Assembly (NCBI GenBank): GCA_017618055.1
Contig: JAFZVB010000004.1
Location: forward strand, 92,601 to 156,600
DNA: 64,000 nucleotides
From: Clostridia bacterium
GTDB lineage: Bacteria > Bacillota > Clostridia > Christensenellales > CAG-917
Direction of reading: 5' to 3'
Positions 43,785-51,454 of this stretch are shown in pieces. A program made the position numbers and the translations under genes. Within the stretch, counting starts at the first letter, position 1; every line of letters starts with the position of its first letter. The notes beneath the pieces are model-generated. The model was not told the origin of the DNA and searched no databases. It was given only the letters and a program-made list of their open reading frames with translations.

Positions 43785-44847
43785 TAATATTAAAGTAGAA
43801 ATATTTGGGGAATCTCATGCACCAGAAATAGGTGTAAGACTTTCTGGTATACCTAAGGGTATAAAGATAGATGAAGATAAGATCCAAATATTGGTTGATA
43901 GAAGAAAAGCATCTCAAAATCCTTGGTCCACAAGAAGAAACGAAGATGATAACGTTGAAATCTTATCTGGATTAGACAATGGTTATACGGATGGAAGCGA
44001 GATCTATGCAAGAATATTAAACACAGATATTCGTTCTAAGGATTATGAATCCATTAGAAACATTCCAAGACCATCTCATGCAGATTATAGTGCTCATCTT
44101 AAAAACAATTCACCAGTACCTATTCCTGGAAGTGGAAGGTATTCTGGACGTATGACAGCAGCATTATGTATTGCTGGAAGTATTGCAAAACAAATTCTAG
44201 AGCAAGAAGGAATTAGTATATATGCATATGTTTCCTCAATTGCAGGAATTAAAGCAAAAGGATACATAGATGGAGATATTTCAAAAGACAATTTAGAGAA
44301 AGCAAGATCATATTCTATATGTAATATAGAAAGCCAAGACAAGGCAGACATCTGGACAAAAGCAATCTTACTAGAAAAAGAAGATGGGAATAGTGTTGGT
44401 GGTATCGTAGAATGTGTTGTTCTCAATATGAAGAAAGGTGTTGGAGATGCACTCTTTGAAGGATTAGAGGGAAGAATAGCCCAATCTGTATATGCCATTC
44501 CGGCAGTAAAGGGTGTTGAGTTTGGTGCAGGTTTTGATATTGCAAACAAACTTGGTAGCGAAGCTAATGACCAATTCACAGTTAAAGATGGAGAAGTGTC
44601 ATTATTAAGCAATAATGCAGGTGGAATTAATGGTGGTATATCTAACGGAGCACCTATTCTTTTAAGAGCAGCTTTTAGACCAACACCAAGTATCTCCAAG
44701 ACACAACAATCTGTAAACATAGAAACAAAAGAAATAAAACAAATAAATATAGAGGGCAGACATGATGCTTGTATTGTTCCAAGAGCAGTACCAGTTGTAG
44801 AGTCTGCAGTAGCATTAGCAATATTAGATGCAATTTTGGACAAATAG
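43768..44847 (+). CDS. aroC: Chorismate synthase (AroC)
   Basis: AroC eliminates phosphate from EPSP to give chorismate, using reduced FMN. The 359 residues contain GESHAPEIGVRLSGIPKG near the start, RPSHADY, GGRYSGR-like GSGRYSGRMTA, and the C-terminal GRHDACIVPRAVPVVE, all typical signatures. The first bases overlap the aroA reading frame by 17, which is unusual but tolerable for a coupled start. No flavin reductase is in the operon, so reduced FMN must come from elsewhere, as for other monofunctional AroC. Confidence 0.95.
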   Translation: MYSAFNNIKVEIFGESHAPEIGVRLSGIPKGIKIDEDKIQILVDRRKASQNPWSTRRNEDDNVEILSGLDNGYTDGSEIYARILNTDIRSKDYESIRNIPRPSHADYSAHLKNNSPVPIPGSGRYSGRMTAALCIAGSIAKQILEQEGISIYAYVSSIAGIKAKGYIDGDISKDNLEKARSYSICNIESQDKADIWTKAILLEKEDGNSVGGIVECVVLNMKKGVGDALFEGLEGRIAQSVYAIPAVKGVEFGAGFDIANKLGSEANDQFTVKDGEVSLLSNNAGGINGGISNGAPILLRAAFRPTPSISKTQQSVNIETKEIKQINIEGRHDACIVPRAVPVVESAVALAILDAILDK

Positions 44848-44856
44848 GAGACAGCA

Positions 44857-45996
44857 ATGAAATTAGAAGACTTGAGAAACCAAATTGATGCAATTGATAA
44901 CCAAATAGCAGAGCTTTATGTTCAAAGAATGGACGTGGCTCGTGAAATCGGTGTTGTAAAAGAGATAGATAAGATTAATCTTCAAAATACAACACGTGAA
45001 AAGGAAATTATTAGTAGAGTTACTGCTGGTATGCCAGAAGAAATTAAGCTTTATGGAAAGCAAGTCTTCGAAACATTATTCAGTACTTCCAAGGCATACC
45101 AATCTAGATTATTAAGCATTAACTCAGACACTAAAAACCAAATAGAAAATGCTCTAAAAGATGGTACACCAGCATTCCCAATAGATGCTACAGTAGCTTG
45201 TCAAGGTGTTCCTGGAGCATATTCTCAGATAGCAGCAGATAGGATGATTGAGATACCAAATACTATGTTCTTTAAGGACTGGGAATCCGTATTTAATGCC
45301 GTTGAAAAAGGGCTTTGTAAGTATGGAGTACTACCTATTGAAAATAGTTCAGTTGGCTCAGTAAACGGGGTTTATGATCTCATTTCGTTACATAAATGCT
45401 TTATTGTGCGAAGTGCAAAGATTAGAATACAACATTTCTTCCTTGCTAAAAAGGGCACATGTTTAGAGGATATAAAAGAGATATTCTCACACGAACAAGC
45501 AATAGGACAATGCTCTAAATTCTTAAAGCAATTCGCTAATGCAAAGATAACAATAGTAAACAATACTGCTATTGCCGCAAAGTCTGTAATGGAATCAGAT
45601 AGAAATGATGTTGCCTGCGTTGCTTCTCATGAGTGTGCAGGAATATATGGATTAAATATCCTAGAACCAAACATCCAAGATAACGAAAATAACTACACAA
45701 GATTCATCGCTATTTCTAAGGATCTCAAAATCTATGATGGAGCAAACAAGATTAGTATCACTTGCAACCTCGCACATGAACCTGGTAGTTTAAATAAGAT
45801 GTTGAATAGTTTCTCAACATTAGGATTAAACTTAACAAAACTAGAGTCTAGACCAGTAGCAAATTCTTCATTTGAATTTAACTTCTACTTTGACTTTGAT
45901 GCAGATATAAAGAGACCTGAAGTGAAGAACCTTATTGCAGAGCTAGATAATAGTTGTGATAGATTTACATTCTTAGGAGCATATCAAGAAATATAA
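44857..45996 (+). CDS. pheA: Bifunctional chorismate mutase / prephenate dehydratase (PheA)
   Basis: This 379-residue fusion makes phenylpyruvate from chorismate. Residues 1-90 are a helical AroQ-type chorismate mutase (LRNQIDAIDNQIAELYVQRMDVAREI). Residues ~105-285 are prephenate dehydratase, with QGVPGAYSQIA, PIENSSVGSVNGVYDL and NYTRFIAI. The last ~90 residues are an ACT domain (EPGSLNKMLNSF, LNLTKLESRP), the usual site for phenylalanine feedback. It supplies the mutase that TyrA also needs. Its stop overlaps the next start in TAATG. Confidence 0.95.
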   Translation: MKLEDLRNQIDAIDNQIAELYVQRMDVAREIGVVKEIDKINLQNTTREKEIISRVTAGMPEEIKLYGKQVFETLFSTSKAYQSRLLSINSDTKNQIENALKDGTPAFPIDATVACQGVPGAYSQIAADRMIEIPNTMFFKDWESVFNAVEKGLCKYGVLPIENSSVGSVNGVYDLISLHKCFIVRSAKIRIQHFFLAKKGTCLEDIKEIFSHEQAIGQCSKFLKQFANAKITIVNNTAIAAKSVMESDRNDVACVASHECAGIYGLNILEPNIQDNENNYTRFIAISKDLKIYDGANKISITCNLAHEPGSLNKMLNSFSTLGLNLTKLESRPVANSSFEFNFYFDFDADIKRPEVKNLIAELDNSCDRFTFLGAYQEI

Positions 45997-47216
45997 TGGC
46001 TGATAAAAAGTTTTGCGTAATAGGGCAATCATTGCCACACACTTTCTCTCCAGAGATACATTCTTTCTTTGGGCTAGATTATCGTATTGAAGAATTAAGG
46101 AATGTTGAGGCTTTGGAGAATTTCTTAAGGACCACAAATTATGATGGTTTCAATGTAACTATCCCTTATAAAAGGGATATAATCCCACTTTTAAATCATG
46201 TTTCCAAAGAAGCATTAGAGATGGGGGCAGTTAATACTGTTGTTAGAAAAGATGGAGAGTGGTATGGATACAACACAGACATTTATGGTATAAAATATGC
46301 ACTTAAGCAAGCAGGAATAGAAGTTAAAGGAAAGAAGGTTGCAATACTTGGAAGTGGTGGTACATCTCATATGGCAAGTTATGCTCTAAAAGATGAAGCC
46401 AGAGAAGTAATTGTTGTTAGCAGAATTGGAGAAATTAATTACAATAATATCTATGATATTAAAGACATAGATGTAATTATAAATGCAACTCCAGTTGGAA
46501 TGTATCCAAACAATGAACCAACACCAATAGATCTAGAGAAGATGCCTTCTGTTAAGGGTGTGTTTGATGCCATTTATAATCCACTTAGAACAACATTATT
46601 GCTCAAGGCTGAAGAATTAGGCATTGCCAGAGCTAACGGCCTTGGTATGCTTGTAGAACAAGCAAGAGTGGCAAGAGATATATTTACTGGCGAAGAATCA
46701 GATGAGAGTTTATCAGATAGAGTTCTAAACGAATTATACAAGAGAAAGAGAAACATAGTATTCATTGGTATGCCAGGATCTGGAAAAACTACCTTTGGTA
46801 GAGCTATTGCAAAAGAGCTTGGAAAAGAGTTTGTAGATACAGATGATGAGATAGTAAAGAGAGAGGGCATGAGTATCCCAAAGATCTTTGAAGAGAAAGG
46901 TGAAGAGTACTTTAGACAACTTGAAATTAATGTTATTGCAGAAGTGTCTGCAAAGTTTAACCAAGTTATATCCACAGGTGGAGGAGTTCCTCTAAATGTA
47001 GACAATAGAAGAAATATAAGACATAATGGATTTGTTATCTTTGTAGATAGACCTGTTGAAACGTTAGAAACAGATGGAAGGCCTTTATCTCTATCTATGG
47101 ACTTAAGAGTTATGTTTGATAGACGTATGCCAATCTATCTAAAATCCAAAGATGCACAGATATTCTGTGATGGCAATATAGAAAGAACATTAGAAAGAAT
47201 TAGGAGTGTATTATGA
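45996..47216 (+). CDS. Shikimate dehydrogenase - shikimate kinase fusion (AroE-AroK)
   Basis: A 406-residue fusion of two consecutive shikimate-pathway activities. Residues 1-~235 are AroE: SLPHTFSPEIHSFF (usual S-SPxxHN), NVTIPYKR with the catalytic Lys, GAVNTVV, the GSGGTSHMA nucleotide loop and GLGMLVEQA. Residues ~250-406 are shikimate kinase, with the P-loop GMPGSGKT (258-265), FVDTDDEI and STGGGVPL. The join is a short charged linker. Separate aroE and aroK genes are the rule, so the fusion is a neat local feature; it would pass shikimate from one site to the next. It overlaps aroQ by four bases. Confidence 0.94.
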   Translation: MADKKFCVIGQSLPHTFSPEIHSFFGLDYRIEELRNVEALENFLRTTNYDGFNVTIPYKRDIIPLLNHVSKEALEMGAVNTVVRKDGEWYGYNTDIYGIKYALKQAGIEVKGKKVAILGSGGTSHMASYALKDEAREVIVVSRIGEINYNNIYDIKDIDVIINATPVGMYPNNEPTPIDLEKMPSVKGVFDAIYNPLRTTLLLKAEELGIARANGLGMLVEQARVARDIFTGEESDESLSDRVLNELYKRKRNIVFIGMPGSGKTTFGRAIAKELGKEFVDTDDEIVKREGMSIPKIFEEKGEEYFRQLEINVIAEVSAKFNQVISTGGGVPLNVDNRRNIRHNGFVIFVDRPVETLETDGRPLSLSMDLRVMFDRRMPIYLKSKDAQIFCDGNIERTLERIRSVL

Positions 47217-47641
47217 AGAAGATACTTGTAATTAATGGCGTTAACCTCAACATGTTAGGAATTCGTGAAAAAGAAATATATGGTAACCAATCATACCAAG
47301 ATTTAATGTTTTACATTAAAACAGAGTCTAGCAGAATGGGATTGGATGTAACATGTGTACAATCTAACTATGAAGGCAAGATAGTTGAATACATCCAAGA
47401 AGCATATCAAAAGTATGAAGGTATCATTATTAATGCAGGTGCATATACGCATACATCCATAGCTATTTTAGATGCATTAAAAGCTGTTCAAATTCCAACA
47501 GTTGAAGTACATCTTTCAGACATAAACAATAGAGATGAGTTTAGAAAATTTTCATATATTGGACTTTATGCAGAAAAACAAATCGTTGGCAAAGGGTTTG
47601 CAGGATACAAAGAAGCTTTAGAATATTTAAAAAATAAATAA
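47213..47641 (+). CDS. aroQ: Type II 3-dehydroquinate dehydratase (AroQ)
   Basis: AroQ removes water from 3-dehydroquinate to give dehydroshikimate. The 142-residue protein carries INGVNLNMLGIRE (family INGPNLNLLGxRE, here Val for Pro), INAGAYTHTSIAILDAL, and EVHLSDINNRDEFR, which keeps the catalytic His and the Arg seven residues later. Length is normal. It is the last gene of the aro operon; an AT-only inverted repeat spans its stop codon. Confidence 0.95.
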   Translation: MKKILVINGVNLNMLGIREKEIYGNQSYQDLMFYIKTESSRMGLDVTCVQSNYEGKIVEYIQEAYQKYEGIIINAGAYTHTSIAILDALKAVQIPTVEVHLSDINNRDEFRKFSYIGLYAEKQIVGKGFAGYKEALEYLKNK

Positions 47642-47654
47642 TAAATTATTTATT
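47633..47654. terminator. AT-only inverted repeat over two convergent stop codons
   Basis: AATAAATAA (47633-47641) and TTATTTATT (47646-47654) form a perfect nine-base stem with a four-base loop; it contains the aroQ stop and the kinase stop on the opposite strand. It may be a weak bidirectional terminator. Confidence 0.45.
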
Positions 47655-48992
47655 AATTGTAGCAATAATTGTAAATTGAGGTTCGGATTTTATAGATAAC
47701 GAGCCTCTTATTTTATTAAGTTCATTTGTAATACTAGATAAGCCATTGCCGTATATAATGTTGGTTGGAATAATTCCATTATTAGTTATAGATATAGTAG
47801 TGGTCTCATCCGATGTTTCGATATTAACATCTATCTTGTTTGCTTTCCCATGACGTATAGCATTCGTTGTGGTCTCTTTAATTAGTTTATTTATAAATAC
47901 TTTAATCTCATTGTCGTTTGGCGCTGTGCCGTGAATTACAAGGTCTACACCAATAATCTTTAATAGTTTTTGAAGTTCTATCTCACTTTGTTCATTACTG
48001 CTTTTAATATTTAAAGATGAATCTATGTTAGAAAGCATTTTTTTAACTTCTACAAGATCTGTGGAATTATCATTAAGAATGAACATATGAAGAATAGATA
48101 GTTGTTGTGCAAGACTATCATGAATATTACCTTTAATAGAGAGTATCTCGTTATATTCTTGGATACTATCAATGGTGTCCAAAGTTTTGTTTAATTCTTG
48201 GTTTGCTTTTGAAAGATTTTCTTTGTTGTTTTCAATCTCACTCATCAACGTTTCTTCTTCTGTTACATTTGTACAAGTTATTTGAGTTAAAGGATTATCC
48301 ATACTAAATTTGTATGAAGAGTCATCAATATTAACAATGTAAGTATTATTTGAAACAATGCGCCCATTTTCTTGTGCTTTAGTTCTAACTAAAGAAAGAA
48401 TTTCATGAGACTTGTTATATGATGAAATTCCAAGTTTAGACAATATGGTTTTAAGGGAAGTATTGATGTATCTAACTTGTCCGAATATATCTATATATGC
48501 AATGCCATCATCCTGTTGATCCAGAGCATATTTAACACTAAATCTTCCTGGCAAGTCTTTTAGAACAGACAAACTACTTGTTAAGAAGAAGATAACTCTA
48601 ACAATTATATAAACGAAAGTTGCTGAAACAATATATTCATAGTATGGGATTACTTCAAGAAGAGTAATATTGAATACACACCATATAAAGTCTGCTATTA
48701 GATACCATTTCTTGGTAGTTATCATAAGAATTATGCTTAATATTGCAGGTATAATAAATGTTAGGCTTACATAATTAGCAGTGCTTATATTCATTCCTTC
48801 TATAAGAGGTGTTCTTGTTATTATAGCAATAACAATACATACAAATAATGAAGTATAATAGGCAATTTGTAATTTTTTAGCTCTACAAATAATATTATAT
48901 ATTATTCCGAATAGAAGAGCAGATGCTGTCAGTGTTTCAAATACGAACATAGCTATACGTAAAGACGCAGGGAGATTTAACAAACTAATCAT
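47646..48992 (-). CDS. Sensor histidine kinase (system 2)
   Basis: 448 residues: five or so membrane segments in the first 150, a PAS-like domain (about 160-245, DGIAYIDIFGQVRYIN), a coiled coil, and a kinase core. The likely phospho-acceptor is His291 in NIHDSLAQQLS, very close to NIHDEMNK of the system 1 kinase. The N-box reads ETTTNAIRHGKA and the G-box YGNGLSSI. These are NarX/DegS-like features. The start overlaps the 7TM partner gene by eight bases, with GGAGGTGAAAC as ribosome site. It ends the three-gene minus-strand operon. Confidence 0.87.
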   Translation of the reverse strand: MISLLNLPASLRIAMFVFETLTASALLFGIIYNIICRAKKLQIAYYTSLFVCIVIAIITRTPLIEGMNISTANYVSLTFIIPAILSIILMITTKKWYLIADFIWCVFNITLLEVIPYYEYIVSATFVYIIVRVIFFLTSSLSVLKDLPGRFSVKYALDQQDDGIAYIDIFGQVRYINTSLKTILSKLGISSYNKSHEILSLVRTKAQENGRIVSNNTYIVNIDDSSYKFSMDNPLTQITCTNVTEEETLMSEIENNKENLSKANQELNKTLDTIDSIQEYNEILSIKGNIHDSLAQQLSILHMFILNDNSTDLVEVKKMLSNIDSSLNIKSSNEQSEIELQKLLKIIGVDLVIHGTAPNDNEIKVFINKLIKETTTNAIRHGKANKIDVNIETSDETTTISITNNGIIPTNIIYGNGLSSITNELNKIRGSLSIKSEPQFTIIATINK

Positions 48993-50631
48993 GTTTCACC
49001 TCCATTTCAATGCGGATAGCACCATCTTGTTCTTTTATTGTAGTGTTTGGTTTAGAAGATAATTCTTTGCTAATATTCAAATCATCACCTTCTAGGTTTG
49101 CAACACATGTGCCTTTACTCGCATCTAATATTAAAAACATAGTTACATTTTTAAATGCATATGCTCTTGAAATATTATAGATTAGGTCATTAATTGCTAA
49201 GGCAAAATCAAATGGGACATCATCTCCTTTGGAAAGAATGGTGAAGCCAACGTTTACAAATCCTATACTTTGGACATCATGGGATATCACATCTAATAAC
49301 AATGAGAAGGCTTCTTCTGTAATATTCTTTTGTTCCTTTGCATTTAAAAGGAGCATACACTTTTGTTTCATATATCCTAATAAGAAAGCAATTGTGCCAA
49401 GTTTTTGTTTGCATTCAACATTGTTTTCTTCTGTTATTTTGTCTGGAATTTTGGAAAGAATTGAAAGCATTTCTTCTTTTGTCTTTCCGATACTTTGTTC
49501 TATTTCATTTGTGATTTCTAACTTGTAAGTTAGAGATGCTTGTTGAGAATAGATATCTATCATATTAGAGAGAAGAGCATTTGTTTCTTCTAACTCTTTT
49601 GTTTCGTTTGTAAGTTTCTTTCTGAGTTCGAGCAATTCGGAAAGATCTTCCTCTACAACAACATAATATTTCCCAATGTCTTTTCGTATGTATTTCTTTT
49701 CTGGATTGTTGTTAATATATGAGGCTTTATTAAAACTTTCACTCCTATATATAGGAATGTTGTTTTCATTATAAATACACATAGGAAGGGAAGACTTCCT
49801 AAATTTTTGAATATATCTTCCATCATTTTGTAGAATACCAGAGTCCAGCATAGCTTCTAACATTGCATGAATGAATATAACAAACATTAAAGCAAAGTCT
49901 CTCAGTATTACTGTGTCTCGTACAAAATCTATTTTGAGGGCATATATAACGCCATATACAATACCAAGTAATAATACAAAAACAGGGAAGATAATTTGTT
50001 TTATGCTTATCTGTTTACTAGTACCAATAAACAGAATAGAAATAGCTGCAATTGCAGTAGAACCAATGTATGCCATTGAGACATAATGAGCATAATTATA
50101 ACTATAACGCACGGTTAGAATGCTAGAATCTGGCGCAACTGGTACAAACTTTATGTTCTTATATATTAAGTTATGGAAGTCATTTGTGAGTGCAAAAACT
50201 ATTAGTATTGTGATTATAGAAATAAGGATTATGTATAGTGTATATTTGCCTTTAAATTTAGGGTAAAAAGTTTCAATAGCTAATACCAAGAACAAGGCAG
50301 GGATTGTGTTCATTGGAATATAATAGAGATACTCCATGTATATTTGAATTTCTGCAATGTAGATAAGCCATTTCATAAATCTTAAAATAATCCAAAGAAG
50401 ACACAAAAGAATCATGGCAAAAAGGATATATTTCTGTTTGTTATATTGTGTTCTATATATCATGGTTGTGCCCCAAATTAGAATTACAAATTCTAATAAT
50501 AGAGCAATAATATTATAAATGCCGCCACCACTAAGAATACCATTAGGGAAAACAAGACATAAAACGAAGCTGAGCGCAAAAAGAATGCACATAGCCACGG
50601 ATATGAACAATGGTTTTCTTAATGAAGACAT
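48985..50631 (-). CDS. Seven-TM sensor protein with degenerate kinase-like C-terminus (system 2)
   Basis: 548 residues with the same plan as the protein at 17304-18968: seven N-terminal hydrophobic segments, a short PAS-like region (LPMCIYNENNIPIYRSESF), a coiled coil (about 320-380) and a C-terminal domain. Corresponding positions align by eye: LTNDFHN matches LTNDLHQ after the same helix, and AFLLGYMKQKCMLLL matches GAYIKRYANLMLM. No convincing H-box or ATPase N-box is seen, so it is probably a receptor or pseudokinase subunit and not a kinase by itself. It lies between the regulator and the kinase and is separated from the regulator by one base. Confidence 0.75.
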   Translation of the reverse strand: MSSLRKPLFISVAMCILFALSFVLCLVFPNGILSGGGIYNIIALLLEFVILIWGTTMIYRTQYNKQKYILFAMILLCLLWIILRFMKWLIYIAEIQIYMEYLYYIPMNTIPALFLVLAIETFYPKFKGKYTLYIILISIITILIVFALTNDFHNLIYKNIKFVPVAPDSSILTVRYSYNYAHYVSMAYIGSTAIAAISILFIGTSKQISIKQIIFPVFVLLLGIVYGVIYALKIDFVRDTVILRDFALMFVIFIHAMLEAMLDSGILQNDGRYIQKFRKSSLPMCIYNENNIPIYRSESFNKASYINNNPEKKYIRKDIGKYYVVVEEDLSELLELRKKLTNETKELEETNALLSNMIDIYSQQASLTYKLEITNEIEQSIGKTKEEMLSILSKIPDKITEENNVECKQKLGTIAFLLGYMKQKCMLLLNAKEQKNITEEAFSLLLDVISHDVQSIGFVNVGFTILSKGDDVPFDFALAINDLIYNISRAYAFKNVTMFLILDASKGTCVANLEGDDLNISKELSSKPNTTIKEQDGAIRIEMEVKHD

Positions 50632-50632
50632 A

Positions 50633-51241
50633 TTATTTTGTAAAAATTAATCCTGTTGAAACCGCATAAATAGCAACTCTTGCCATAGATGAAAATCCTG
50701 TCTTTTGAAGTATGGATGAAATATGTGCTTTTACAGAAGATTGAGACATAAACAATTCTTTTGCAATATCATCCCTATCTTTACCACTGCAATATAGACG
50801 AAGTATCACTGATTCTGTATCTGTAAGGGTTGAGAGAATCATGTTTTTTGTCTTATCCGTATTAGGGAATACGCTGTATCCGGAATAAGTGTTCTTAATA
50901 ACGCTAATAAGCTCTTCTGTGGAAATGTTTTTATAAACAAAAGAATTAACACCAACCTTCTTTGCTTTTTCCATAAAGGTGATATCTGGGAAACCAGTTA
51001 TTGCAACAATTTTTAAGTTAGGGAATTCCTTTAATACATCTTGAATGATATCTAGTGCATTATTTTTATCTTTTGTAATAATATCTGTTAAAAGCAGATC
51101 TGCTTTTGTGCTTCGAATTGAAGGGAGTATATCTAAAGAATTAGATATTGAACCAACAATTTTAAAATCTGGTTCTTTTGAAAGAGAAACTGTTAAACCA
51201 TCTAACAATATTTGCTGATCTTCACAAATAATAATTTTCAT
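50633..51241 (-). CDS. LuxR/NarL-type response regulator (system 2)
   Basis: 202 residues. The receiver has ED at 7-8, the phosphorylation site Asp53 in LLLTDII, the T of AITGFPD and the Lys of FVYKNIS. The LuxR helix-turn-helix (about 138-195) reads LTDTESVILRLYCSGKDRDDIAKELFMSQSSVKAHISSIL. It is the first gene of the minus-strand sensory operon and is divergent from the two surface-protein genes; the shared 213-base control region contains ACTTTTG repeats. It is paralogous to the regulator at 20261-20893, but its recognition helix differs, in keeping with a different DNA site. Confidence 0.92.
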   Translation of the reverse strand: MKIIICEDQQILLDGLTVSLSKEPDFKIVGSISNSLDILPSIRSTKADLLLTDIITKDKNNALDIIQDVLKEFPNLKIVAITGFPDITFMEKAKKVGVNSFVYKNISTEELISVIKNTYSGYSVFPNTDKTKNMILSTLTDTESVILRLYCSGKDRDDIAKELFMSQSSVKAHISSILQKTGFSSMARVAIYAVSTGLIFTK

Positions 51242-51258
51242 ACAATAACCTCGTTTGC

Positions 51259-51393
51259 ACTTTTGTCCTTAAAAATTATACATAAATAAACCTATACATA
51301 CAAGAAAGACGAGCTTTTTAGACGCAATCCTGTACTTTTGTCTAGTATAATTTAGACTTTTGGCTATAAATTGAGTCAAAAGTATAGACTCAA
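51259..51393. promoter_or_regulatory. Divergent control region with ACTTTTG repeats and inverted repeat
   Basis: ACTTTTG occurs at 51259-51265, 51334-51340 and 51356-51362, and inverted (CAAAAGT) at 51377-51383. The exact inverted repeat TTGAGTC (51371-51377) and GACTCAA (51387-51393) overlaps the last copy. A TATAAT at 51346-51351 has no good -35, as expected for an activator-dependent promoter. The spacing between the second and third boxes is 22 bases, two helical turns. This is the most likely target of the divergent response regulator. Confidence 0.5.
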
Positions 51394-51454
51394 TGCCAAC
51401 TTTAACTATGTTAAAATTAAATTAGTATTTTTTTACATAAATTGGAGAGAAATT

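Noticed and set aside
51371-51454. N-terminal extension of the 1079-aa surface protein
   Set aside because: It would place codons over the promoter and the inverted repeat, has no ribosome site and would bury the signal peptide.
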